Below, one piece after another: positions 8,914 to 17,345 of a stretch of DNA of 64,000 nt. Origin of the DNA: Thermoleophilia bacterium SCSIO 60948 (GTDB lineage Bacteria > Actinomycetota > Thermoleophilia > Solirubrobacterales > 70-9). The stretch covers positions 1,914,001 to 1,978,000 of the forward strand of contig CP053031.1 of the NCBI GenBank assembly GCA_021496505.1, in the 5' to 3' direction. Numbering within the stretch: the stretch's first letter is position 1; each line of letters begins with the position of its first letter. A program made the position numbers and the translations under genes. The notes beneath the pieces were generated by a model, which was not told where the DNA came from, made no database searches, and saw only the letters and a program-made list of their open reading frames with translations.

Positions 8914-8935
8914 GTCTCGATTCCGGATGTATGAT
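8907..8935 (+). promoter_or_regulatory. Rightward promoter of the M24-aldehyde dehydrogenase unit
   Basis: TCGTCA (8907-8912), 17 bases and TATGAT (8930-8935). The operator at 8945-8957 would cover the first transcribed bases. Confidence 0.55.
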
Positions 8936-8944
8936 CGCCACGCC

Positions 8945-8957
8945 ACAAACGTTTGCA
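8945..8957. promoter_or_regulatory. LacI-type operator, rightward M24 operon
   Basis: ACAAACGTTTGCA contains the perfect 10-base palindrome CAAACGTTTG. Its centre is 79 bases from that of the 8865-8878 site, so one tetrameric or two dimeric repressors could control both divergent promoters. Confidence 0.72.
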
Positions 8958-9002
8958 GTCGGCCTGGAGCCGCTGCGCGGGGAGAGCGACGGGAGAGACG
9001 AG

Positions 9003-10385
9003 ATGGGACTGCCTACCTACGGCTTCATGGGGGTCGACTGGGAGGAGCGGGTGCGCTTCGACCGGTTGCGCGAGGAGCGCCTCGCCCGCGCCCAGGCAGA
9101 GCTCGCGGCCTCCGAGCTCGGAGCGGTCCTGTGCTTCGACATGTCGAACATCCGTTACATCACGGCGACCCACATCGGCACCTGGGCCTCCGACAAGCTC
9201 AACCGCTTCTGCCTGCTCCCCCAGGGCGACCCGCCGATCATGTGGGACTTCGGCTCGGCCGCTCGCCACCACAAGCTCTACAACCCGTGGCTCGGCGACG
9301 AGCGCTCGCACGCAGGTATCTCGACGATGCGCGGCGCCTTCTCGCCCGAGTCCGGCCGCGCCGAGTCGGTCGCGGAGAAGATCCGCGTCGAGCTCGAAGC
9401 TCGCGGCCTGCTCGGCGAGCCTGTCGGGGTCGACGCGGTCGAGCCGGCCGTCCTGTTCGCACTCCAGGACGCCGGGATCAACGTCGTCGACGGCCAGCAG
9501 CTGATGCAGCGCGCGCGGATGATCAAGACGCAGGACGAGATCACGCTGCTGAACTCGGCCTGCGCGATGGTCGACGCGGCCTACGAGGAGCTCTACCGCT
9601 TCATGCGGCCGGGCGTGCGCGAGAACGAGTGCGTCGGGCTCGTCAACAAGGTCCTCTACGACCTCGGCTCGGAGTTCGTCGAGGGCGTCAACGCGATCTC
9701 GGGCGAGCGCTGCTCGCCGCACCCCCACGTCTACACGGACCGGATGCTGCGGCCGGGCGACCCCGCCTACTTCGACATCCTGCACTCGTTCAACGGCTAC
9801 CGCACGTGCTACTACCGCACGTTCTCGATCGGCTCCGGGTCGCGCTCGCTGCTCGATGCCTACAAGCGCTGTCGCTATTACCTCGACGCCGCGATCGCGA
9901 TGATCAAGCCGGGCGTGACGACGGGCGACGTCGTCGAGTTGTGGCCGCAGGCGCAGGAGTTCGGCTTCCCCGACGAGGAGGCGGCGTTCGCGCTCCAGTT
10001 CGGCCACGGCGTCGGCCTGACGATCTGGGAGAAGCCGATCTTCAGCCGCCTCGTCTCACTCGAGCATCCGGAGGAGATCAAGGAGGGGATGGTGTTCGCG
10101 CTCGAGACCTTCTGGCCGGCGTCCGACGGCTGGCAGGCGGCGCGGATCGAGGAGCAGCTCGTCGTCACCGCCGACGGCTGCGAGGTGATCACGCGATTCC
10201 CGGCGGAGGACCTGCTGATCGCGGGCAAGCCGTACTACACGGTCGGCGGGAACCTCTCGCTCGAGCGCGAGACCCAGTCGAACCTGAACTCGGAGCTCGA
10301 CGCGGGCGGCCAGGTCGCATCGCCGAAGCCGCCGTCAGACGCGCCGCCGATGCCGACCGGCGACGCCGGGGCGACGACCTACTAG
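9003..10385 (+). CDS. M24 pita-bread-fold hydrolase, DddP/creatinase-like, one metal Asp replaced
   Basis: A 460-residue M24-family protein with an N-terminal creatinase-like domain and a C-terminal pita-bread domain. Of the five metal ligands of aminopeptidase P-type enzymes, Asp258, His335 (FGHGVGL), Glu368 and Glu383 appear kept, but the second Asp is replaced (TCYYRT, Cys269 at or next to that position). The family includes prolidases, creatinase, ectoine hydrolase and the DMSP lyase DddP, so the reaction is open. ATG 9003 follows GGGAGAGACGAG; longer in-frame starts would overlap the operator and divergent promoter. Followed 12 bases later by an aldehyde dehydrogenase, probably in one transcript. 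Confidence 0.82.
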   Translation: MGLPTYGFMGVDWEERVRFDRLREERLARAQAELAASELGAVLCFDMSNIRYITATHIGTWASDKLNRFCLLPQGDPPIMWDFGSAARHHKLYNPWLGDERSHAGISTMRGAFSPESGRAESVAEKIRVELEARGLLGEPVGVDAVEPAVLFALQDAGINVVDGQQLMQRARMIKTQDEITLLNSACAMVDAAYEELYRFMRPGVRENECVGLVNKVLYDLGSEFVEGVNAISGERCSPHPHVYTDRMLRPGDPAYFDILHSFNGYRTCYYRTFSIGSGSRSLLDAYKRCRYYLDAAIAMIKPGVTTGDVVELWPQAQEFGFPDEEAAFALQFGHGVGLTIWEKPIFSRLVSLEHPEEIKEGMVFALETFWPASDGWQAARIEEQLVVTADGCEVITRFPAEDLLIAGKPYYTVGGNLSLERETQSNLNSELDAGGQVASPKPPSDAPPMPTGDAGATTY

Positions 10386-10397
10386 ACGGAGGCGACC

Positions 10398-11915
10398 ATG
10401 GCGATCACGGGCGACACCGCCGCGACGATGGAGCGCTCGGCCGGGCGCGAGCGCTGGGGGGCGATGATCGGCGGCGAGTGGGTCGAGCCGACGCCGTCGG
10501 ACGAGACGTTCGGCGTCACCGACCCGGCGACCGGCACCGAGATCGCGCGCGTGATCGCTGGCGACGCGCAGCTCGTCGACCGAGCCGTCGCCGATTCGCG
10601 GCGCGCGTTCGCCGAGTGGCGCGCGCTACCGCCGCGCGAGCGCGGCCGGCTGATGCGGGCGGTCGCGGCGAAGATCCGCGACCACGTCGACGAGCTCGCG
10701 GCGCTCGAGGCGCTCGAGGTCGGCAAGCCGAAGCGCGATGCGTTGCGCTTCGACGTCTCCTTCTCCCACGCGGGCTACGACTACTTCGCCGGCCTCGCCG
10801 ACACGCTCCACGGCGAGATCCTCGACCAGGGCGCGATCGAGGCGCGGGTCATCTACGAGCCCTACGGGGTCGTCGCCGCGATCCTCCCCTTCAACTGGCC
10901 GCCGATCCACTTCACGAAGAAGTGCGCCCCGGCGCTCGCGGCCGGCAACACGGTGATCGTCAAGCCGGGCGAGCAGGCGCCGCTGACGGTGCTGCGGCTG
11001 GTCGAGCTCGCGAACGAGGTCCTGCCTCCCGGAGTGATCAACGCGGTGCCTGGGATCGCGGCCGGCGGCGCGCTGTCGAGCCACCCGCGAGTCGAGCGGA
11101 TCACGTTCACCGGCGCGACGGCGACCGGTCGGCGGGTGCTTCAGTCGGCCTCGGAGAACCTGACCTTCGCGACGATGGAGCTCGGCGGCAAGAACGCGCT
11201 GATGGTGCTCGAGGACGCCGATCTCGAGGTGGCGACGGACGTCGCGCTCGAGGGAATGTTCTACAACCAGGGCGAGGCTTGCACCTCGACCGCGCGGATC
11301 CTCGTCCACGACTCGGTCTACGACGAGTTCCTCGAGCGCTTCACCGAGGCGACGTCGCGGCTCGTGGTCGGCGACGGACTCGACGCCGCGACCGACATCG
11401 GCCCGATGGTCGACGCGAACCAGCGCGACAAGGTCCTCGCGTTCGTCGAGACCGGCCTGGCCGAGGGCGCGCGCAAGTCCTTCGAGGGCAGCGTGCCCGA
11501 CGACGAGCGGTTCGCCGGCGGCTACTGGGTCCCGCCGACGATCCTCACCGACGTCGCGCCCGAGTCGACGCTCGGCCAGGAGGAGATCTTCGGCCCCGTC
11601 GCCTGCTTCATGCGCTTCTCGACCGAGGACGAGGCGATCGAGATCGCCAACGGCACCGCCTACGGCCTGACCGCCGCGATCATCAGCCGCGACGAGACCC
11701 GCGCCTACCGGATCGCCGAGCGGCTCGAGGCCGGGATGGTCTTCGTCAACAACTACATGCGCCGCGCCTTCCTCGGCTCCCCGTTCGGCGGCGTCAAGGG
11801 CTCGGGCTTCGGCCGCGAGAACGCGGCCGAGACCCTCCACGAGTTCGTCCGCTCGAAGAACATCCGCTTCCCGAGTGGCAAGGCCCCCGTGCCGAAGTGG
11901 CCGCCGCGGCACTGA
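10398..11915 (+). CDS. Aldehyde dehydrogenase 2
   Basis: A 505-residue aldehyde dehydrogenase with LPFNWPPIH (Asn), MELGGKNALMVLED (Glu base), GEACTSTARILV (catalytic Cys) and the EEIFGPVACF signature. It differs clearly in sequence from the enzyme at 4330-5808, so the pair is not a recent duplication. ATG 10398 follows GGAGGCGACC. It lies 12 bases after the M24 gene and shares its promoter; it would oxidise an aldehyde formed by the M24 enzyme or by a later step. The exact substrate is unknown. Confidence 0.92.
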   Translation: MAITGDTAATMERSAGRERWGAMIGGEWVEPTPSDETFGVTDPATGTEIARVIAGDAQLVDRAVADSRRAFAEWRALPPRERGRLMRAVAAKIRDHVDELAALEALEVGKPKRDALRFDVSFSHAGYDYFAGLADTLHGEILDQGAIEARVIYEPYGVVAAILPFNWPPIHFTKKCAPALAAGNTVIVKPGEQAPLTVLRLVELANEVLPPGVINAVPGIAAGGALSSHPRVERITFTGATATGRRVLQSASENLTFATMELGGKNALMVLEDADLEVATDVALEGMFYNQGEACTSTARILVHDSVYDEFLERFTEATSRLVVGDGLDAATDIGPMVDANQRDKVLAFVETGLAEGARKSFEGSVPDDERFAGGYWVPPTILTDVAPESTLGQEEIFGPVACFMRFSTEDEAIEIANGTAYGLTAAIISRDETRAYRIAERLEAGMVFVNNYMRRAFLGSPFGGVKGSGFGRENAAETLHEFVRSKNIRFPSGKAPVPKWPPRH

Positions 11916-11923
11916 GGCGACCG

Positions 11924-12355
11924 CTAGTCGCGACCGGTCTCCTCGAGCACGTACGAGGTGCTGCCAGACTCGATCGTGAGCTGCGTTCCGTCGTAAGACC
12001 ACTCCGGGTCGGAGAGGAAGAAGCGGGTCATCTCGTTCTGGTCGGCCGCCGGGATGTCGCCGCAGCCCATGAGGGTGCTGGTCACACCGCCGTCGACGCG
12101 AAGCGTCCCACCGTCAACCTCGAATCGCCCCAGGTTGTCGTTGCAGTAGGTCCAGCGAATTCGGTCCTTGCCTTCGAACCTGAAGAACTTGACCCGGAGC
12201 CCGTCCTCAGGCAGCGCCGTCGTCTCGCCGCCGACGGTGACCTCCTCGGTCGCGAAGATGGCCCCCATCGGAAGCTCCTCGTCCTGACCGCAGCTCGAGA
12301 AGGCGGCGGCGCTGAGACCTACGAGGAACGCGAGTCGAAGACGGGCGGCGCGCAC
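11924..12355 (-). CDS. META-domain (HslJ-like) lipoprotein
   Basis: A 143-residue secreted protein: a basic start, a short hydrophobic stretch and a lipobox-like AAFSSC (Cys near residue 22) indicate a lipoprotein signal. The C-terminal half (TLMGCGDIPAADQNEMTRFF...YDGTQLTI) matches the META/HslJ domain found in envelope-stress and heat-shock lipoproteins. The start is GTG 12355. It is leftward between two rightward catabolic genes and has no operator-like site, so it is probably not part of the pathway. Confidence 0.72.
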   Translation of the reverse strand: MRAARLRLAFLVGLSAAAFSSCGQDEELPMGAIFATEEVTVGGETTALPEDGLRVKFFRFEGKDRIRWTYCNDNLGRFEVDGGTLRVDGGVTSTLMGCGDIPAADQNEMTRFFLSDPEWSYDGTQLTIESGSTSYVLEETGRD

Positions 12356-12396
12356 GGGTCGGGAACTATGTCTGAGACCCGGCTGAAAGCGAGCTG

Positions 12397-13650
12397 ATGG
12401 ACGCCAACGACTACCCGCGATTCTCCGCTGCGGAGATCGACTCGCGGATCGCGGCGATCGACCGTGCGATCGACGAAGCCGGCGCCGAGCACCTCGTGGT
12501 CTACGGCGCCAACCGCGTCGGCTCGGCGGTCGAGTGGCTGAGCCAGTGGCCGGTCACCCGCGAGGCGATCCTGATCCACACGCCCGACGAACGCGACCGG
12601 CTCCTCGTCGGCTTCTACAACCACGTCCCGCTCGCGACCAGGCTCGCGATTGACGCCGACGTCGACTGGGTGGGCCCGGACCCGATCGGCGCCGCAATCA
12701 ACGAGCTGCTGCGCCGCGGCGCCGCGAACAGACCCATCGCTGTGCTTGGCCCGCTCTCCCACCCGGCGCACGAGCGCATCGCCGACCTCGCATCGCGCGC
12801 GATCGCGCTCGGACCCGCGTACACCCGCCTCCGATTGATCAAGTCCGAGGAGGAGATCGCGCGGGTGCGGATCGCCGCCAAACTGACCGACGCCGCGGTC
12901 GAGGCGCTGGCCGCCGAGGCGAGGCCCGGGCTCGACGAGCGCGAGCTCGGCAACATCGTCGAGCGCGCCTACGTCGGCCGCGGCGGCACGACCCACATCC
13001 ACTACTTCGGCGCCACGCCGATGGATTCACCCGAGGTCTCGGTCCCCGCCCAGTGGCCATCCGCCCGGAAACTCCAGGCCGGCGACGCACTCAGCTGCGA
13101 GATCAGCGCCGCGTACTGGGGCTACGCCGCCCAGCTCCTCCGCACCTTCACGATCGCCGCCGAGCCGACCCCGCTCTACCGCGAGCTCCACGAGGTCGCC
13201 GAAGCCGCCTTCGACGCGATCGTCGCGAAGATCCGGCCCGGCGCAAAGGCGCAGGAGCTCGTCGACGCGTCTGGCGTGATCGAGGACGCCGGCTTCACCA
13301 CCCGCGACGACCTCGTCCACGGCTTCGTGGGCGGATATCTCCCGCCCGTCCTCGGCTCCCGCAGCCGGCAGCTCGAACCGGTCCCCGAGTTCGTGCTCGA
13401 CGCAGGGATGATGCTGGTGGTGCAGCCGAACGTGGTGACACGCGATGAGACGGCGGGGGTCCAGACCGGTGAGCTCCTACTCGTGACGCCCGACGGGTGC
13501 GAGCGCCCGAACGCGGGAAGCGTGGCGTCTGAGCATGCTGACATCCGGACGACGAACGAAGAGTCAGCAGCGAACCCCAGCGCGCTTCTCGATCGTCGGT
13601 CTTGCCGAGGTGACCGGCGCGGGCCTGACGCGCGCTGCCCGGAGACTTAG
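12397..13650 (+). CDS. M24 pita-bread-fold protein lacking metal ligands; aberrant C-terminal tail
   Basis: A 417-residue protein with creatinase-type N-terminal and pita-bread domains. Metal positions are changed throughout: the first Asp is Glu235 (SCEISAAY), the second is Gln246 (YAAQLLRT), and the two C-terminal Glu positions read Gln343 and Gln356; His308 is kept. Loss of the metal site with retention of the fold is the state of creatinase and ectoine hydrolase, so a metal-free amidinohydrolase or hydrolase role is plausible. The protein should end near residue 372 (LLLVTPDGCERPN); the remaining 45 residues have no family counterpart and overlap the stop of the convergent nuclease gene, so the 3' end may be altered. 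Confidence 0.75.
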   Translation: MDANDYPRFSAAEIDSRIAAIDRAIDEAGAEHLVVYGANRVGSAVEWLSQWPVTREAILIHTPDERDRLLVGFYNHVPLATRLAIDADVDWVGPDPIGAAINELLRRGAANRPIAVLGPLSHPAHERIADLASRAIALGPAYTRLRLIKSEEEIARVRIAAKLTDAAVEALAAEARPGLDERELGNIVERAYVGRGGTTHIHYFGATPMDSPEVSVPAQWPSARKLQAGDALSCEISAAYWGYAAQLLRTFTIAAEPTPLYRELHEVAEAAFDAIVAKIRPGAKAQELVDASGVIEDAGFTTRDDLVHGFVGGYLPPVLGSRSRQLEPVPEFVLDAGMMLVVQPNVVTRDETAGVQTGELLLVTPDGCERPNAGSVASEHADIRTTNEESAANPSALLDRRSCRGDRRGPDARCPET

Positions 13651-15047
13651 CTCTCACCACCTTCGCGGCTCCGCGACTCGGTCATCGAAAAGTCGAGGAA
13701 AGCGGTCGCGTCATCGAAGCCCTCGTAGCGTCCCACACAGCTGAGGATCGACCGGCGAATGTCGGCAGCTCGACCCGCGTCCCGGCTCACTGCGACCCAT
13801 GCGCCAAGCAACTGGATACCGGTCATCAAGCAATGCTCCCTGGCGCTCGCATACGGGAGCATTTGTGATGGGAAGACGTTCGGGTCTCGGTCTCGCAAAG
13901 GCTGCTCGCAGAACCCGTTCACGACGAGGATTGCTTTTGGCCGGATCGCCGTCTTCTCAAGTTCCAGGCTCACCCATTTCTCCAGCTGGGCAGCATTTGC
14001 TTCCCTCGCGCTCTTCGTTAAGCCTTTTATCTCGACCACAGCTGTGACGCCTTCGTCCTTAAGCACAAGATCGGTCCGACCACTCTCTTCAGCGTCCTCG
14101 ACCGTGAACCCGAGCCCCTCGAACACGTGACGCACCTGTACCTCGAGCGCTGGCCCGCTTGCACTGAAGAGAAGCTTCTTCTGTTCGAGGTCGGCAAGCT
14201 CGCGCCTCACCCTGTCGCGCCTGCCGACAGCGCGCTTGACGCTCTCCTCGCGCTTTTGGAGAGTGATGCGGGCGTCGTTCTCTGCCGCTAGCCGATACTC
14301 GCTCGTCCACCTCGGCAGCCGGAACTCCTCAGCGTCCGATCGCAGCGTGCGAAGCATCTCTAGTACACCCGACCCGACTTCACGATTTCGCTTAACAATG
14401 GCGTCATCGGAAAGGCCCTCGTAATCGATGTCGGGCAGTAGTGCGACCCAGCCTTGATCGACGCGGGCGACGGCAGCGACCGCACGGGTTGTCCGACGGA
14501 TGACGGCCTGCGTTCGCCCGACCGGCTCTTTGAGGTACGCCCGATATCGAAGGGCCCCCTCGTGCTTGCGCCAGAACGCCCCGAACGACGGGTCGCCTCG
14601 GAAGTCCATTCGGCGACCCTCGGCCTTGATGAGCTCGACCTCAAGCGGGAAAGCGGCCGCGACGGAAGCGTCCGACACGATTGAGGTCGTCTGACGGTTG
14701 CGACCGGTTCCCGAGAATTCCTTCTCACCTGTCGCACGAAAGAATCGATGGGGCGCGCTACAGAAGATCGCCACACACCCGCCGAGCCTGAGCAGCTCCA
14801 AGATCTCATCCCGCCGACGCCTGAGCTCTTCTAAGACAAGGGATGAGTCATCCTCGTGAAGGAGGGGTAGCCCGCGATACGTGCCGCTGTAGTCACGCCT
14901 GTACTCAGAGAGAACGTGGCTCGGGTCCCAAATGACTAGCTCGTAATCGAGAAGTGAGTGACTCGAGCGAAAGTCGATACCGACGATGTCCGGATGCTCA
15001 AGGTCAAAACCGAGTGACACGGCAGAACGGGCGCTCGGCGAAGCCAT
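13647..15047 (-). CDS. Orphan PD-(D/E)XK nuclease-like protein with unknown N-terminal domain
   Basis: A 466-residue protein not recognised as a named family. The C-terminal part from about residue 295 has the restriction-endonuclease pattern: Glu302 in LEVQVRHVFEGLGF, Asp326 in GRTDLVLK and Glu339-Ile-Lys341 in AVVEIKG. A charged, probably coiled-coil segment (about 255-295) precedes it. The N-terminal part (DIVGIDFRSSHSLLDYELVIWDP) looks like an alpha/beta domain. Codon use is visibly less GC-rich than that of its neighbours. It stands alone, convergent with the second M24 gene, which suggests acquisition as a defence or restriction-type gene. The function is inferred from the motif only. 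Confidence 0.6.
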   Translation of the reverse strand: MASPSARSAVSLGFDLEHPDIVGIDFRSSHSLLDYELVIWDPSHVLSEYRRDYSGTYRGLPLLHEDDSSLVLEELRRRRDEILELLRLGGCVAIFCSAPHRFFRATGEKEFSGTGRNRQTTSIVSDASVAAAFPLEVELIKAEGRRMDFRGDPSFGAFWRKHEGALRYRAYLKEPVGRTQAVIRRTTRAVAAVARVDQGWVALLPDIDYEGLSDDAIVKRNREVGSGVLEMLRTLRSDAEEFRLPRWTSEYRLAAENDARITLQKREESVKRAVGRRDRVRRELADLEQKKLLFSASGPALEVQVRHVFEGLGFTVEDAEESGRTDLVLKDEGVTAVVEIKGLTKSAREANAAQLEKWVSLELEKTAIRPKAILVVNGFCEQPLRDRDPNVFPSQMLPYASAREHCLMTGIQLLGAWVAVSRDAGRAADIRRSILSCVGRYEGFDDATAFLDFSMTESRSREGGES

Positions 15048-15237
15048 CGTTTGAACGTACCGCTCCTCGAAGACGGTTCAGCGGAGCACGACCCCGCTTT
15101 CAGCGAACGATCTAGAAGGCCCGGGCGCCGACGCGCATTGAGTTAATCCCTCATCGGTCAAGCGTCCTAGCTCTCAGTTGCCTCGAGGTCGAGAATCTGC
15201 TCAACAGGATCACCGGTCTTGACAAGACTCATGTCAC

Positions 15238-16341
15238 TCAGAGCCGCTCAGCAAGCCAGTCAGCCACCAGCGGCCGGTACCGATACGCCACGTTGTTACA
15301 CACGTGGTTGCCCTCGTCGTAGACAACGAACTCGCCGTTCGGAGCGGCGTCGGCGATGCGCTTGGTCTGCTCCCAGGGGATCAAGCGGTCGAGCTTGCCG
15401 GCGATGATGAGGAGGGGCTGCTCGATCTGGTCGGCGACCCCGTCTAGGCCGAGCTCCAGCGCCGCCTCGCGACCGGCCTCCTGGTCGGCTGAGCGCGAGT
15501 AGTAGGTGAAGGAGTCGCGGGTGAGGCCCGGGATGTGGTCCCAGATCTCACCGAAGTTCCAGGGGCCGCAGACGCCGGCCGCTGCCTTGATGCGCGGCTC
15601 GAACGCGGCGGTGCGGGGGGCGTAGTAGCCGCCGAGACTGACGCCGGCGACGCCGACCCGGTCGAGGTCGACGCTCGCACGCGAGCCCTCGTACTCCCCG
15701 GCGGACAGCGACGGCACCGGCTCTCCCCCGCTTCGCTCGAGCTCGTCGAGCAGCGCTCCGACCGCGACCTCGTAGTCGTGGCGCAGCGGAAGCTCGAACC
15801 CGCCCTCGCCCTGGCCGGGACCGTCGAGCGACGCGACCGCCAGCCCGCGGTCGAGGAAAACGTTCTCGAGCGAGAAGAACTCCTCCTTGGTCGAGTCGAG
15901 GCCCGGGATCAGGATCACGAGCGGGACGGCGCCCTCGCCACGCGGTCGCCGCAGGTTGGCGACGACCCGCGAGCCCTCGAGCGGCGCCTCGATGCGCTCC
16001 GCTGCTGGGTCGAGCAACCGGTGCCCATCGCGCTGTGCGTCGCGCGCCCGCAGCGTCACCTCGGTGTTGCGCTCGCCGTCGAGCACCCAGACGTACTTGG
16101 CGAAGTGGAACGCGACGGCTGCGCGGATGAACGCCTCGCCGGCGGTCCGCAGACGGCCCGCCTCCTCCGCCTCTCGTGCCAGACCGAGGTGCATCTCCCC
16201 CAGCTCGCACCAGGCGTCGATCCACTCCTCCCAGCGCTCGACCTTCGCGGTCGTGCGGTTGAAGTCGCCGAGATCGACGCCATTCGTGACCATGCGCGGC
16301 GCCCAGTTGTCGATCGCCGCCTGCACCCTCGCGTCAGGCAT
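15238..16341 (-). CDS. Alpha/beta hydrolase, 2,6-dihydroxypseudooxynicotine-hydrolase-like
   Basis: A 367-residue hydrolase with an N-terminal helical cap (residues 1-120) and a core with the triad Ser236 (GVSLGG), Asp318 (GKLDRL) and His346 (EGNHVC). The oxyanion-region motif PGLDSTKEEFF (147-157) and the cap resemble 2,6-dihydroxypseudooxynicotine hydrolase, which splits a C-C bond next to a ketone. The actual substrate is unknown. ATG 16341 overlaps the amidohydrolase stop (TGATG). It is the last gene of a leftward run with the amidohydrolase, desaturase-like oxidoreductase, EamA permease and liv transporter genes. Confidence 0.82.
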   Translation of the reverse strand: MPDARVQAAIDNWAPRMVTNGVDLGDFNRTTAKVERWEEWIDAWCELGEMHLGLAREAEEAGRLRTAGEAFIRAAVAFHFAKYVWVLDGERNTEVTLRARDAQRDGHRLLDPAAERIEAPLEGSRVVANLRRPRGEGAVPLVILIPGLDSTKEEFFSLENVFLDRGLAVASLDGPGQGEGGFELPLRHDYEVAVGALLDELERSGGEPVPSLSAGEYEGSRASVDLDRVGVAGVSLGGYYAPRTAAFEPRIKAAAGVCGPWNFGEIWDHIPGLTRDSFTYYSRSADQEAGREAALELGLDGVADQIEQPLLIIAGKLDRLIPWEQTKRIADAAPNGEFVVYDEGNHVCNNVAYRYRPLVADWLAERL

Positions 16342-17345
16342 CAGTCCTCCTCTCCGCCGATCCCCCAGAAGATCCGCTCGGCGTTGCCGGCGAGCACGGC
16401 AGCCTCCGCGAGGTCGCCGAGCCCGGCCGCTCGCACCGTCGCGATCGGGTCCTGGTCGCCCATGTCGAAAGGCCAGTCCGATCCGAGCAGCACGCGCTCG
16501 GGTCCGGCCCACTCGACGATCTGGGCGAGCAGTGCCGGGTCGTGCGTGATCGTGTCGAGATGGAAGCGCCGGATCGACTCGGACGGCGCCTCGGTGAGCC
16601 GCGATCGCGCCTGCGGCTGGAAGCCGTGCGCGTGGTCGAGCCGTCCGCGGAGCGCGGGCAGAACGCCGCCGGCGTGGGCGAGGATCACGGTGAGCTCGGG
16701 GTGGCGCTCCATCACCCCGGCCATCGTCATGTGGGCCGCGGCGATCGTCGTCTCGAGCGGGTTGCCGACCGTGTTCCACGAGTAGAAGTCGTCGAACGCC
16801 GGGTCGGGGAGACTGCGGGTCGCCGGGTGGATGAAGACGACCGAGCCGCTCGCCTCGGCCTCGGCCCAGAAGATCTCGCGGCTCTCGTCGCCGAGCGGCG
16901 TGCCGCCGATCCCCGCCGTGATCTCGACCCCGGCCAGCCCAGCCGCGCGGACCCCGCCGAGTTCCGCCGCGGCGAGCTCCGGGTCGCCCATCGGGACGGC
17001 GCCGAGGCCGGCGATCCGCTCGGGGTAACGGTCGACGATCCGCGCCAGCCCCGCGTTGCCGATCCGGCAGCGCTCGAGCGCGAGCTCCGGCTCGGTCGAC
17101 GCGTAGAGCAGCGGCACCCAAGGACACAGCACGACGCGCTCGATCCCGCGCTCGTGCTGAGCCGCGAGGATCGCATCGACATCGACCGCCTCGCCGATCA
17201 TCGCCCGGATCGACTTGCCCTCGAGCTCGACGACCTGGGCGCCGTCGGCGTCTCGCGTCACGCTCGCCCGCCAGCTCTCGTCCCCACCGTCGCCACGAAG
17301 CAGCTCGGGGACGATGACGTGCGCGTGGCAGTCGACCGGACCCAT
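16341..17345 (-). CDS. Amidohydrolase, ACMSD-like decarboxylase family
   Basis: A 334-residue amidohydrolase-2 (TIM-barrel) protein. Metal-binding His7 and His9 are in DCHAHV, further ligand positions lie in VFIHPATRS and TVILAHAGG, and the conserved Asp is in LLGSDWPFD. Family members include 2-amino-3-carboxymuconate-6-semialdehyde decarboxylase and gamma-resorcylate decarboxylase, which remove carboxylates from cyclic or semialdehyde compounds. ATG 17345 overlaps the upstream oxidoreductase stop (TGATG), and the stop overlaps the next start, so the three enzymes are translationally coupled. A decarboxylase acting before the C-C hydrolase is inference. Confidence 0.85.
   Translation of the reverse strand: MGPVDCHAHVIVPELLRGDGGDESWRASVTRDADGAQVVELEGKSIRAMIGEAVDVDAILAAQHERGIERVVLCPWVPLLYASTEPELALERCRIGNAGLARIVDRYPERIAGLGAVPMGDPELAAAELGGVRAAGLAGVEITAGIGGTPLGDESREIFWAEAEASGSVVFIHPATRSLPDPAFDDFYSWNTVGNPLETTIAAAHMTMAGVMERHPELTVILAHAGGVLPALRGRLDHAHGFQPQARSRLTEAPSESIRRFHLDTITHDPALLAQIVEWAGPERVLLGSDWPFDMGDQDPIATVRAAGLGDLAEAAVLAGNAERIFWGIGGEED

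Noticed and set aside
8927-12397. A rightward open frame of more than 1100 codons across the M24 and aldehyde dehydrogenase genes.
   Set aside because: It is Arg/Ala/Gly-rich with no domain and is a frame shadow of two well-supported genes.
15167-15232. A 21-codon leftward frame (MSLVKTGDPVEQILDLEATES) just past the C-C hydrolase gene.
   Set aside because: It is too short, has codon use unlike nearby genes and no ribosome site. The gap 15048-15237 otherwise shows nothing recognisable.
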